A stretch of 64,000 nucleotides of DNA from Paracidovorax konjaci (GCF_900112675.1 NZ_FOMQ01000003.1:62001-126000); one strand, 5' to 3'; shown: positions 16,549-24,049, numbered from the stretch's first letter. Program-made: numbers and translations. The notes: generated by a model not told the origin, from the letters alone.

Positions 16549-17110
16549 TCACCACCTGATCTTGATTCCCGACGCTCCGTCGCTGTTGAGATATTTCTCC
16601 CTAAGCGACAAGATATCCCGCTTAACTGCATGTTTGGGCTTTTGAGGTGCGGTTTTAAGTATTGGCTTGATACCGTGCGCCTCGTTGAACTCTTCTTCAG
16701 AGAGTTTGATAGCACGCAAATACCACTCCCTGGTGCCGTCCGCACCTTCTACAGCAGGCCCATCATCGCGGTGTAGTTGCCCCCGCTGATACCAAGCCGC
16801 AGCACCGCTGGCCGCTTCAATCGCCGGCCCGTCAACACGGTGCAGCCTGCCCTTCAGATACCAGCGACAGCTACCGTCTGCGTTCATGACGGCAGGGCCA
16901 TCTGTGCGGTGCCGCACACCAAATTGCCACCATTCTTCACCGCCCCTCTCCCCAAATGACGGCGGGCCCATCTTGGTGATGTAGTTGGCCTTGAAAATAC
17001 CAAGATTGGGTTCCGTCTTCTTCAATGCAAGCTGGTCCATCTTCACGATGGAGTTGATCATTGAAATACCACAGCCTTATTCCGCCTTCGTTGTATAAAC
17101 CATTCTTCAT
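16549..17110 (-). pseudogene. LHRxDGPA-repeat protein, frameshifted
   Basis: The gene starts at the ATG at 17110 with a strong AGGAGG seven bases upstream. It reads two repeat units (LHREDGPA, then LHHQDGPAV), then meets a stop 40 bp after changing frame. The -1-shifted frame continues with HRTDGPAV, LHRVDGPA, LHRDDGPAV and a Lys-rich tail to 16549. Deleting one base from the G4 run at 16943-16946 restores a single protein of about 186 residues with units of about 25 residues: GxLHRxDGPAxxxxxGxxxWY. Similar repeats occur in many phage and bacterial proteins of unknown function. The frameshift could be mutation or sequencing error. Confidence 0.7.
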
Positions 17111-17330
17111 TGCTGGTCCTCCTGCGCTTTTTCTACCCTAGCGCATGCAAACCAAAAATCAATCTTTCCACCAATAGTGGATCTCCGATAGCGTATCGAT
17201 CACCCTGATTTTTTCGCAGCATCGACTGGTACAGGGGAGTAAGTTTGAAAGAAAATCGAGTCAACACAAGAGGCGATAGGAAATTTCGCAACCACAGACA
17301 CCCATCTGAGATACAAGAAATCCATACAAC

Positions 17331-17350
17331 AAAAGCACGATAAAGTGCTT
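17331..17350 (-). terminator. Terminator after the 188-residue protein gene
   Basis: Read on the minus strand: stem AAAGCAC/GTGCTTT, loop of about 6 bases, then T-rich sequence. It immediately follows the stop of the minus-strand gene. Confidence 0.65.
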
Positions 17351-17916
17351 TATTTCTTGTTTTGCATACCGCCTCTTTTCAAGGGCTTATTCTTTAAGTT
17401 GTGTAGATATTCAAAGCATCCAATAAGCATAGCCCTTCGCTCCAACCTACCTTGGATCTCATGCTCTCTTAATTGATCCCAGCCTGACCAACCGCCTTCT
17501 TTCTCACGCCTTTTTCTCTCACGAGTCATCTCTTCTAAAGCTTCCATTTCGCTCCAGTAGAGCTTGTCAGCAGCCTCCCTCCCCAACGCCTTCGAGCCCA
17601 TTGCTGGGTTGACGAAAGTATCTTGATTGACAGGCTCTACATTCAACGAAGATTGCTCCAGAATCTTCTTCATGAATTGCTTATCAAATTCCCACTCTCT
17701 TGAATCGTCGGACAACCCCTGCTCATTCTTCCAATGGTCATACTCTCTCTGCTTTTGCTTTATTGTACGATGAATTAATTCGTCTTGATATATGATATCT
17801 GAGCGAGTGTCGAAGCTATCTATTTTCGCGAGGCTTTTCTCGCAAGCGTTTTCTTTAGCCTGCTCTCGGATCAATTTAATTGCATCAACCGTTCTTTTTA
17901 TTATTCCCTCATTCAT
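17350..17916 (-). CDS. Hypothetical helical protein
   Basis: A 188-residue, charged and mainly helical protein with no recognised family. The start at 17916 is set by a near-perfect Shine-Dalgarno sequence (AGGAGGT) four bases upstream. It is rich in Lys, Glu and Arg, with no membrane segment or enzyme motif; the C-terminus is basic (KPLKRGGMQNKK), which could bind nucleic acid. It stands alone, with its own terminator, facing away from the neighbouring methyltransferase stub. Confidence 0.7.
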   Translation of the reverse strand: MNEGIIKRTVDAIKLIREQAKENACEKSLAKIDSFDTRSDIIYQDELIHRTIKQKQREYDHWKNEQGLSDDSREWEFDKQFMKKILEQSSLNVEPVNQDTFVNPAMGSKALGREAADKLYWSEMEALEEMTRERKRREKEGGWSGWDQLREHEIQGRLERRAMLIGCFEYLHNLKNKPLKRGGMQNKK

Positions 17917-18087
17917 ATGCACCTCCTTTATTAATATAGAGGATACAAGCAGCAAGTCAACAGTCAATAAAAAAGCAGCCCTATCAAGATTCTGCCTAGT
18001 AAGCGAAAGAAAATATGGGGGATAAGTTTCTGCTCATCATTAAATTAGCAAACGTTTTTTGAATGTCAATCGCAGCACTACTTTTTT

Positions 18088-18110
18088 AAGCACCTACGGG
18101 TGCTTTTTTA
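18088..18110 (+). terminator. Orphan GCACC-type terminator
   Basis: Stem AAGCACC/GGTGCTT with loop TACG and a T6 tract. No intact plus-strand gene lies directly upstream, so it may mark the end of a deleted gene. Confidence 0.75.
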
Positions 18111-18276
18111 TTGCCTACGCCAAACGTTGGGCTCTCACCTTTGCGTGGCTGTACGATTTTCTTTAACAAACACACAATACAACCTATACAGCGATCACCC
18201 ATCAATTGCCGAATAGTGGATAGGCCACTTTTAGGAGGGTTAATTACATGACTTAAAAAAAACAAAGGAATTCATC

Positions 18277-18555
18277 ATGAATATTTCAGAGCAAAACTAT
18301 TTGCACAATCTCGACGGGAAAATTGGATTGGCAGGCGTTCCCTCAGACTTCGTTGACCTCGTTCTCACCGATCCGCCTTACGGCATTGCTGACGGCGCGA
18401 AGCTCACAAAGACTAAAGGCCAGATCGTCAGCACTAAACAAGCTTGGGGCAACGACTTTCAGGATCGTTGGGAGCACATTGGCAGCTACTACCAGTGGCT
18501 CAAGCCTTTGCTAGGGACGAAGCACACACCTAAAACAAAAATCCAGAAAATATGA
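18277..18555 (+). pseudogene. Truncated N6-adenine DNA methyltransferase
   Basis: A 92-residue stub. Residues 26-36 read VDLVLTDPPYG, the catalytic motif IV of N6-adenine methyltransferases, followed by a partial target-recognition segment (GNDFQDRWEHIGSYYQWLKP). The frame then turns into unrelated Lys/Thr-rich residues and stops. The SAM-binding FxGxG motif, which in this class comes later, is missing. Start region has AAAGGA before the ATG, so it may still be made, but it cannot be an active methylase. Confidence 0.75.
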
Positions 18556-18602
18556 CTGGGGGTCAAATGAACGAAAGAACAATAAATAAAATAGAATATA
18601 AA

Positions 18603-18624
18603 ATCACCCCATTGGGTGCTTTTC
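18603..18624 (+). terminator. Weak terminator after methyltransferase stub
   Basis: Stem CACCC/GGGTG with loop CATT, then GCTTTTC. Sequence just after this hairpin (TTTGCGT, then TGTACGATTTT) repeats the stretch after the terminator at 18088, suggesting duplicated gene borders. Confidence 0.45.
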
Positions 18625-18671
18625 TCTTTGCGTTGGTTGGCTTTGTACGATTTTAATGCAAAAGATGATTT

Positions 18672-18908
18672 TCAATCTTCGTAGTTAGCAGTGATTTCAT
18701 TTACTTCAAGCCTCACATGCTCAGGATTTTCAGAATCCCTCCACTCATTGAGAACCGATAGCTCCAGGTGAATGCTGGCATCTTTGGTTTCAAAGCTACC
18801 ATTTCTTATGCCTTCAATGAGTCGTTCCTTCATGTTCTCAGGAACATGCAACATCAAGAGATTTCTACTGCCACTGTTTCTGACATAGATTTCAATTTGC
18901 TTTTTCAT
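18672..18908 (-). CDS. Small hypothetical protein
   Basis: A 78-residue acidic and balanced protein (MKKQIEIYVRNSGSRNLLML, then ENMKERLIEGIRNG) with a beta-beta-alpha look and no recognised family. Its start lies 10 bp after the stop of the 272-residue gene, so the two probably share a transcript that may begin with the integrase gene. Confidence 0.6.
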   Translation of the reverse strand: MKKQIEIYVRNSGSRNLLMLHVPENMKERLIEGIRNGSFETKDASIHLELSVLNEWRDSENPEHVRLEVNEITANYED

Positions 18909-18918
18909 TGTCTGCCTT

Positions 18919-19737
18919 CTACTTCTCAAGAATATTCATCAGCACTGCATGGAACTCAGGATCATCGCCGTCCCTAAGTGCGAGTTCTGGTGAGAGGTAG
19001 GGTGCAGGACACCAACTCACTTCATCTTCGTCATGCAGGAGATGAGGAAATATAGGAACCCCATTCTTGAAGGAGGCAAGCAGTTCTTCAACAGTCAGCT
19101 TCTGCCCATCCAAAGCCACGCAAGCTGGACACTGCTTGCCAGAGCAAACCACCTTCATCTTGGCTGAACCTTCAAGCCGTGCCTTACATATCGCTGTGTA
19201 GGTTCTTCCCAGGTCCTGCACCAGCTTCTCAGCCAGGTAGGTGTCACAGAAGAGCATCAAGGCGTCTTTTGCTTCACCATGCTTGTAGGAATACGGCTGA
19301 GTGAATTCAAACAGCACCGTCCATAACTCCCTGCCTTGCCCATCCTTCAGAAATGGATCAGGCAAGAGTCCATACCTTGAAAATGTGGGAACCACATCCC
19401 TCAAGAAGTCTTCTTTGGATAGTGCGTAGGTCTCAACTCGGACGGGCTCAGTTTTGACCAGTTTACCGGCAGCAGCCTTATGTAGATTTAGGTCAATCTT
19501 TTGCCTAATGTCACCTATGGTTTTAGCCCAGTGTTCAGGTGTCGGGTCTTCACCTTCAGGCAGGTACCGTTGAATTACCCACTCAGCCATCATGTAGTGG
19601 TCTTCAAGGGTGAATTCGTCGGGAGGCTTGTTCTCTAGGTAGAGCTTCTTATCCTCAAGCTCAGAAGCAGGCCAGCGCCGAAAAAACTCCTGCTTTTCCA
19701 AGCCAAGCTTCTTCTTGATGCCGCTGAAAATTCCCAC
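18919..19737 (-). CDS. Hypothetical protein with CPAC motif
   Basis: A 272-residue protein beginning MGIFSGIKKKLGLEKQEF, an amphipathic basic helix that could sit on a membrane. The mid-part is helical; near residue 210 is CSGKQCPACVALDGQKLT, where CPAC is either a metal knuckle or a thioredoxin-like pair, and HLLHDEDEVSWC follows with another His and Cys. Together these could bind zinc. No family is recognised. It lies 19 bp after the broken zinc-finger gene and just before a 78-residue protein, in a minus-strand run starting at the integrase. Confidence 0.6.
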   Translation of the reverse strand: MGIFSGIKKKLGLEKQEFFRRWPASELEDKKLYLENKPPDEFTLEDHYMMAEWVIQRYLPEGEDPTPEHWAKTIGDIRQKIDLNLHKAAAGKLVKTEPVRVETYALSKEDFLRDVVPTFSRYGLLPDPFLKDGQGRELWTVLFEFTQPYSYKHGEAKDALMLFCDTYLAEKLVQDLGRTYTAICKARLEGSAKMKVVCSGKQCPACVALDGQKLTVEELLASFKNGVPIFPHLLHDEDEVSWCPAPYLSPELALRDGDDPEFHAVLMNILEK

Positions 19738-19755
19738 GCCGCGTACTCACTTGAA

Positions 19756-19966
19756 TTAGAACTTTGCATAGCGAGCTATGCAGCCGCCACACATCCACTC
19801 GCCATTATCGTAGATGCCACCCGTCAGATCGGTTCTCTGATGACATCAGCCACACACTTCATAGTAGGTCGTGTCTTCATATCTGTACCGTTCTAGCTCC
19901 CTGTATCCCTTCTGATTGGACCGTAGGCTCCGCGGCAAATCTACCGCAGTTGTTACACCAACTCAT
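19756..19966 (-). pseudogene. Broken zinc-finger protein gene
   Basis: From an ATG at 19966 the frame reads MSWCNNCGRFAAEPT, then stops. The neighbouring frame carries YRELERYRYEDTTYYEVCG, an in-frame TGA, then CHQRTDLTGGIYDNGEWM and CGGCIARYAKF to a stop at 19756. The pieces together make one small protein with Cys pairs CNNC, C-x-x-C around the TGA, and CGGC, i.e. a zinc finger. Two lesions are needed to explain it: a frameshift near 19905-19915 and a nonsense change, probably TGG (Trp) to TGA. It lies just after the integrase gene. Confidence 0.6.
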
Positions 19967-20018
19967 ATACCCTTGTAATTGTTATTAAATTCAGGAAATT
20001 TCCTCAGTATGAACCGAC

Positions 20019-21425
20019 TTAATCCAAGGCTTCATCTGCATCTTTGAAAAATGGCACATCTTTGTACTGAAGAATTTTTTCCGTTTCTTCTTTCAAAATT
20101 TCTGGTGCGTACTGTTGTGAATAAATTGTGGCATTCGTACCTTTACCCTCGTGTCCCACCAAGTCTTCATTGATGGCCTGAATAACCTTGTGCTGCTTCA
20201 TACGATTGATGGCTGTATGACGGAAGCAGTACATAGTCTTCTTCTCAATTCTCAGTGAGCGAAGAATCTTCGTGAAGTCTTCGCTAATAAATGTGGAATA
20301 AGTCTTTTTGGCTGGTTTTTTCAAATCAAAAAGCATCCCCAGCCCTCTTAAATTCAAATACTCAAGAAAACCGAACCGCTCAAGAAGTGAGTTCAAATAA
20401 ATTACCCGATCACTGCTTTTGGTTTTTAGCGACTGATTGCGGCCTTCGTTCTCAGTGATCCGAATAGTGGTGATTGCCTCACCTACAACAATGTCATCAG
20501 TCCAAAGCTGGCAGATTTCATTGGGTCTTGCGCCACTAGTTAAAAGCAGCAGACAGATGAACAGCAACTTTTGATTTTTCTGCAACTCTTCGCAAGAGAA
20601 AATCTTTTGAAGATCATCATTGGTGAAGGGCTCTCTTTCGCTTTCCTCAACATTGAGTTTGTGCCCAACAAAAGGATTGCTGGCAGTTGTCTCTCCGACT
20701 TGAATGAGATGGTTGAAGAAAGTGGAAAGCGTGCCAAAAATGTTTTTGATCGTATTATCCGATTTACCTTCTTCTTTGCGCAAGTAGAGCAGGTAAGAAT
20801 AAATGAGTTTCCTGTCCACGCTGCCAAGCTCATAAACCGCATGACGAGTGCAGTATTCAATAAATTTGGAGATGAAGCTGCTGTATTTATATTTGGTGTT
20901 TTCGGTGGTGGTCAGTTCATTGATGTAGCTCTCCTTCAGTGGAGTAAGCTGATCGATCTGAGCCTCACCTTTGGGCTTCAATTTGTTTTGAAGCCTTTCA
21001 TACAAAGCCGCCTTTTCCTGGCCTTCTGGGCTATTGAGGTATTCTTGTTGCCTGCGTGCAGCAACGTCTTTGTCAAGAAGCTCTTGTTGCATCCTGAGCT
21101 TTTCAAGATCCCGCTTGTGAGCTTCAGCTTTATGAAGCTCCTGCATCGTCATAAATTCAACAAGATTCCTGGAATCCTCACCTTCGTTGGCCGTGACTGA
21201 CTTAATGTTTCCTCGCTCATCATATTCAATATTGAATTTTTTGATGTTTTTATAGTCAATCATTTCAATTCTGGCTTTAAATTGAAGCGCCAAAAAACGA
21301 GCTACTTTAATGTCAGTGGTTCTCAAACTGAACCGTTTGGATACTTGCTTACCGTTGGCCTCATAGACCTGACGGAAGTAGTAGATACCATTTTTGCGCT
21401 TTTCCAGCAACCTGCCGTATGTCAT
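20019..21425 (-). CDS. Tyrosine-type site-specific recombinase (integrase)
   Basis: A 468-residue phage-type integrase. Residues 1-60 form a DUF6538-like N-terminal domain (YGRLLEKRKNGIYYFRQVYE). The core-binding SAM-like domain is around residues 160-265. The catalytic domain has Arg in TSGARPNEICQLW, the RHTAINRM box, GHEGKG as the second His and the nucleophile Tyr in NATIYSQQY. It is the last gene of the island, 160 bp from attR, with its promoter in the region holding the arm-site repeats, so its own expression may be regulated by binding there. All catalytic residues appear intact, so excision may still be possible. Confidence 0.9.
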   Translation of the reverse strand: MTYGRLLEKRKNGIYYFRQVYEANGKQVSKRFSLRTTDIKVARFLALQFKARIEMIDYKNIKKFNIEYDERGNIKSVTANEGEDSRNLVEFMTMQELHKAEAHKRDLEKLRMQQELLDKDVAARRQQEYLNSPEGQEKAALYERLQNKLKPKGEAQIDQLTPLKESYINELTTTENTKYKYSSFISKFIEYCTRHAVYELGSVDRKLIYSYLLYLRKEEGKSDNTIKNIFGTLSTFFNHLIQVGETTASNPFVGHKLNVEESEREPFTNDDLQKIFSCEELQKNQKLLFICLLLLTSGARPNEICQLWTDDIVVGEAITTIRITENEGRNQSLKTKSSDRVIYLNSLLERFGFLEYLNLRGLGMLFDLKKPAKKTYSTFISEDFTKILRSLRIEKKTMYCFRHTAINRMKQHKVIQAINEDLVGHEGKGTNATIYSQQYAPEILKEETEKILQYKDVPFFKDADEALD

Positions 21426-21501
21426 CGATCCGCCACTATGTGAAATGACCCACCAAGAACAGGTCAGTTCTCACTCTGTAGAGTGGTAAGATCTCGCCCT
21501 C

Positions 21502-21548
21502 TGAACTACGCCAACTGACACGCCTAAGTGACACACTGGTGTAGTTCA
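21502..21548. repeat. Inverted repeat of core-like sequence
   Basis: TGAACTACGCC (21502-21512) and GGTGTAGTTCA (21538-21548) are inverted copies with one difference. Both resemble GGTGTAGTTCA inside the attachment core at 21590. They may be extra recombinase binding sites or traces of another integration. Confidence 0.5.
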
Positions 21549-21553
21549 CGAAA

Positions 21554-21581
21554 GAAAAAAGTCCTTGTAAATCAATGACTT
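21554..21581. repeat. Right arm-type inverted repeat
   Basis: Reverse complement of this segment matches 6314-6341 at most positions (shared CATTGATTT and GACTTTTT). It ends 4 bp before the attachment core, whereas its partner begins 27 bp beyond the core on the other side. Confidence 0.5.
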
Positions 21582-21585
21582 AGAG

Positions 21586-21607
21586 TGCGGGTGTAGTTCA
21601 ATGGTAG
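21586..21607. repeat. attR, direct repeat inside the intact tRNA-Gly
   Basis: Exact copy of the 22 bases at 6265-6286. The first 21 bases of the working tRNA-Gly come from this copy, so the tRNA 5' end and everything upstream of it are island sequence. Confidence 0.85.
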
Positions 21608-21660
21608 AACGGCAGCTTCCCAAGCTTCATACGAGGGTTCGATTCCCTTCACCCGCTCCA
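21587..21660 (+). tRNA. tRNA-Gly(CCC)
   Basis: A 74-base tRNA with the CCA end encoded. Acceptor GCGGGTG/CACCCGC, D-stem GTTC/GAAC, anticodon loop TTCCCAA with CCC at 21619-21621, T-arm GAGGG TTCGATT CCCTT. One pair in the anticodon stem (C-T) is mismatched, as I recall for this tRNA in relatives. It is rebuilt by the island insertion: body from the chromosome, 5' end from the att repeat. Its promoter must now lie in island sequence; a weak candidate is TTCACG and TAAATC with a 17-bp gap at 21545-21573. Confidence 0.95.
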
Positions 21661-21688
21661 ATTTCCCCAGCCCTCGATCGCCAGGCGG

Positions 21689-22915
21689 TCAGCGGACGGC
21701 CGATAGCGCAAACGCCAGCCAGGACAGCGCCAGGCTCCCCGCCATGACGAGGCAGAAGGCCAGATAGGCGGGCACCGCCAGCGTCGAGACCACCCCGATC
21801 GCCAGGGCCGCGCAGCCCATCTGCAGAAAACCGAGCAACGCCGAGGCTGCCCCGGCCTGCTGCCCGAAGGGCTGCAAGGCGATGGCTGTGCCCAGCGGGT
21901 TGATGAGGCCCATCCCCACCAGGAACACGGTCAGCGCGGCCGAGAAACGGTAGACATCCTCCCGTCCAAGCCACAGGGCGAGGCTCCCCGCGAGCGCGAT
22001 GGCAATGCCCGCCATCGCCGCCCGCCGGACGCCCCACCGCCGTGCCAGCCGCGGCGCCAGGAGGCCGGCGCCGAACACCACGAAAACGGTGGATGCGAAG
22101 AACAGCGCCAGCCCGAAGGGCGAAAAGCCGAACCCTTCCATCAGGAGCGCCGGCGCCATCGCGAAGAACATGTACAGAGAACCGATGACGAGGCTCACCG
22201 AGAGCGCGGGCGCGATGAACCGGCGATCCGCCAGCAGTTGCCCGTAGGTTCGCGCCACGGCCGGCAGAGAGAGCGACGCGCGGCGGTTGGCAGGGTGCGT
22301 CTCGCCGAGGCGCAGCAGGTAATGGATGCCCAGCGCTACCGCGAACGTGCCGACGACCCCGAAGGTCGCCCGCCAGCCCAGCCAACTGTTGAATGCGCCA
22401 CCCAGCAGCGGCGAGAAGCCGGGTGCCGCTGCCATCGCGACCATCATGAGCGACAGTGCGCGCGCCAGCGCCTCCCCATCGAACAGGTCCCGGGCGATGG
22501 CCCGCGAAAGCACCGAGGTGACGCACACGCCCAGGGCCTGCACGACGCGCCCGACGATGAGCTGGGACAGGCTGGCCGACAGCGCGCAGACCCAGGTGCC
22601 CGCCAGGAAGACGAGAAGGCCGCACAGCACCAGCCATCGGCGACCGAACCGGTCGGACAGCGGGCCGACGAACAACTGCCCCACGGCGAAGGCCACGAAG
22701 AAGCTCCCCAGCGTGGCGCTCAGTCCCTTCACCGACGTGCCCAGATCGGTCGCCATGGCGGGAAAGGCCGGCAGGATGATGTTGGTGGCGAGTGCTCCCA
22801 GCGCTGCCAGGCCGGCGAGCAGGAGCAGCAACTCGCCACGGAACTCCCGCGCGGCGCCCGGTTCCCCGGGGCCTGCCGACGAAGGGATGTGCTTGTGCAT
22901 TCCTGGCGACTCCAT
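21689..22915 (-). CDS. Bcr/CflA-type multidrug efflux MFS transporter
   Basis: A 408-residue inner-membrane transporter with 12 predicted helices. FVGPLSDRFGRRWLVL is the MFS loop 2-3 motif, GRVVQALGVCVTSVLSRAI matches motif around helix 5 typical of drug/proton antiporters, and the overall look is of the Bcr/CflA family. It probably exports a drug or toxic metabolite. It starts 5 bp after the stop of the marR gene, so the two form an operon with the repressor first. Two in-frame starts exist, ATG at 22915 and 22900. Confidence 0.9.
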   Translation of the reverse strand: MESPGMHKHIPSSAGPGEPGAAREFRGELLLLLAGLAALGALATNIILPAFPAMATDLGTSVKGLSATLGSFFVAFAVGQLFVGPLSDRFGRRWLVLCGLLVFLAGTWVCALSASLSQLIVGRVVQALGVCVTSVLSRAIARDLFDGEALARALSLMMVAMAAAPGFSPLLGGAFNSWLGWRATFGVVGTFAVALGIHYLLRLGETHPANRRASLSLPAVARTYGQLLADRRFIAPALSVSLVIGSLYMFFAMAPALLMEGFGFSPFGLALFFASTVFVVFGAGLLAPRLARRWGVRRAAMAGIAIALAGSLALWLGREDVYRFSAALTVFLVGMGLINPLGTAIALQPFGQQAGAASALLGFLQMGCAALAIGVVSTLAVPAYLAFCLVMAGSLALSWLAFALSAVR

Positions 22916-22920
22916 GGTGG

Positions 22921-23421
22921 CTAGCCCGAACGGCGCTTGCCGGAAGCACCGCCCTGCGGATCGGCATCGTTTTCGGCGGGGCTGTCCAGGTCGCCATCGA
23001 GGCTTTGCATACAGGCGTCCAGCAATGCATGCAATGCGGCAACGGTTTGTGCGCCCAGCCGCGCGTTCAGTGCCGTCTGCGCCGCCTTCCATGCGCGTTG
23101 TCCCTCCGCGCGCTTCTCGATACCCGCGGGCGTCGCTTCGACCCGCCGGCTGCGCGCGTCGTCCCCCGCGCCCACCGTCAGCCATCCCTGCGCAGCCAGG
23201 GGCTGCAGGTTGCGCGTCAGCGTCGAAGCATCCATCTGCATGCGCCTGGCCAGATCTCCCGGCCGGATGGGGCCGAGCTTGACGACGTGCGACAGCAGGG
23301 CGTACTGGGTGTTCTTCAAGCCGGCCTCGGCAATGTAGTGGTCGTAATGCCGCGCCACCATGCGGCCGAGCTGGCGCAGCTTCAGGTTGGTGCAGCCCTG
23401 CGGTTGGATAGCGCTTTTCAT
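22921..23421 (-). CDS. MarR-family transcriptional repressor
   Basis: A 166-residue winged-helix regulator: QYALLSHVVKLGPIRPGDLA and MQMDASTLTRNLQPLAAQGW carry the recognition helix, and DDARSRRVEATPAG is the wing. The start at 23421 lies next to two AT-rich 12-bp palindromic sites, its probable operators. It likely represses its own operon, including the exporter downstream, and the divergent thioesterase, with release by an aromatic or drug-like ligand, as usual in this family. Confidence 0.9.
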   Translation of the reverse strand: MKSAIQPQGCTNLKLRQLGRMVARHYDHYIAEAGLKNTQYALLSHVVKLGPIRPGDLARRMQMDASTLTRNLQPLAAQGWLTVGAGDDARSRRVEATPAGIEKRAEGQRAWKAAQTALNARLGAQTVAALHALLDACMQSLDGDLDSPAENDADPQGGASGKRRSG

Positions 23422-23429
23422 CTGATATA

Positions 23430-23456
23430 TTGTATATACAATTATTGCATATACAA
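23430..23456. promoter_or_regulatory. Two MarR-type operator sites
   Basis: TTGTATATACAA at 23430-23441 is a perfect 12-bp palindrome; TTGCATATACAA at 23445-23456 differs at one base. Their starts are 15 bp apart, in the 58-bp gap between divergent genes, overlapping both probable promoters. Confidence 0.75.
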
Positions 23457-23479
23457 GTTTATCCAGGAAGGAGCTGCCC

Positions 23480-24037
23480 ATGACGGTCGATCAGGTCATC
23501 GCGCGTTGGAAAGAAGACGAGGCCACCGTGCGGTCACGGTTGAGGGCGCCCGATGCGGCGTCCCCGGAACAGGTCGCCGGCCGGTCCGGCATGCAAGTCT
23601 TCGAGGCGATCTTCGCGGGCGAACTGCCGCCTGCCCCGATCGGAGACACGCTGGACTTCGTTCCGATCCGCATGGCGCCCGGAGAAGCCGTGTTCCAGGG
23701 GCGCCCGCAGCGCCGCCACTACAACCCCCTGGGCACGGTGCATGGCGGCTGGTTCGCCACCCTGCTCGACTCGGCCGTGGGCTGCGCCATCCACTCCACC
23801 CTACCCGCGGGCAAGGGCTACACCACGCTGGAACTCAAGGTGAACATGGTGCGGTCGCTCAACGAGGACGTGCCGCTCGTGCGCGCCGAAGGCAAGGTGA
23901 TCCACGCGGGGCGCCAGGTGGCCACGGCCGAAGGCCGCATCGTCGGTCCGGACGGCAAGCTGTACGCCCATGCGACCACGACCTGCCTCGTCTTCGACCA
24001 TCCCGCCATCGCCAGGACGGCCCACGCGCAGGCCTGA
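23480..24037 (+). CDS. PaaI-type hotdog thioesterase
   Basis: A 185-residue hotdog-fold protein of the PaaI/acyl-CoA thioesterase group. The segment HYNPLGTVHGGWFATLLDSAVGCA carries the H-G-G motif and the following Asp that bind the thioester and act in hydrolysis, and YTTLELKVNMVR is the usual second strand. It would hydrolyse an aromatic or other acyl-CoA. AAGGAG stands at 23467 before the ATG. It is divergent from marR and shares its operators, so it is probably co-controlled with the exporter. Confidence 0.85.
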   Translation: MTVDQVIARWKEDEATVRSRLRAPDAASPEQVAGRSGMQVFEAIFAGELPPAPIGDTLDFVPIRMAPGEAVFQGRPQRRHYNPLGTVHGGWFATLLDSAVGCAIHSTLPAGKGYTTLELKVNMVRSLNEDVPLVRAEGKVIHAGRQVATAEGRIVGPDGKLYAHATTTCLVFDHPAIARTAHAQA

Positions 24038-24049
24038 GTTCGCCTTCGG

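Larger units (their letters stand above)
6265..21607. mobile_element. Integrated plasmid-like genomic island in tRNA-Gly(CCC)
   Basis: The island is bounded by a 22-bp direct repeat (6265-6286 and 21586-21607) that is the 5' end of the tRNA-Gly gene plus one upstream base. One unit of repeat plus cargo is 15,321 bp. Base composition drops sharply relative to the flanks. A tyrosine recombinase is encoded next to the right end, a ColE2-type replication protein is in the interior, and there are no capsid, tail or conjugation genes. Together these indicate an integrated plasmid or plasmid-derived integrative element, not a prophage or a classic conjugative element. Several cargo genes are broken, implying decay after entry. 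Confidence 0.85.

Noticed and set aside
7463-18624. Recurring hairpins as a CRISPR array or integron attC sites
   Set aside because: Spacing is irregular (hundreds to thousands of bases), only the stem is shared, and each is followed by T tracts as in terminators; no cas genes or integron integrase are present.
19837-19850. TGA in the zinc-finger remnant as selenocysteine or recoding
   Set aside because: The gene also needs a frameshift to be read, and no selenocysteine-type hairpin is evident after the TGA; decay is simpler.
6265-21607. Island as a prophage
   Set aside because: No capsid, portal, terminase, tail or lysis genes are seen; the replication gene is of plasmid type.
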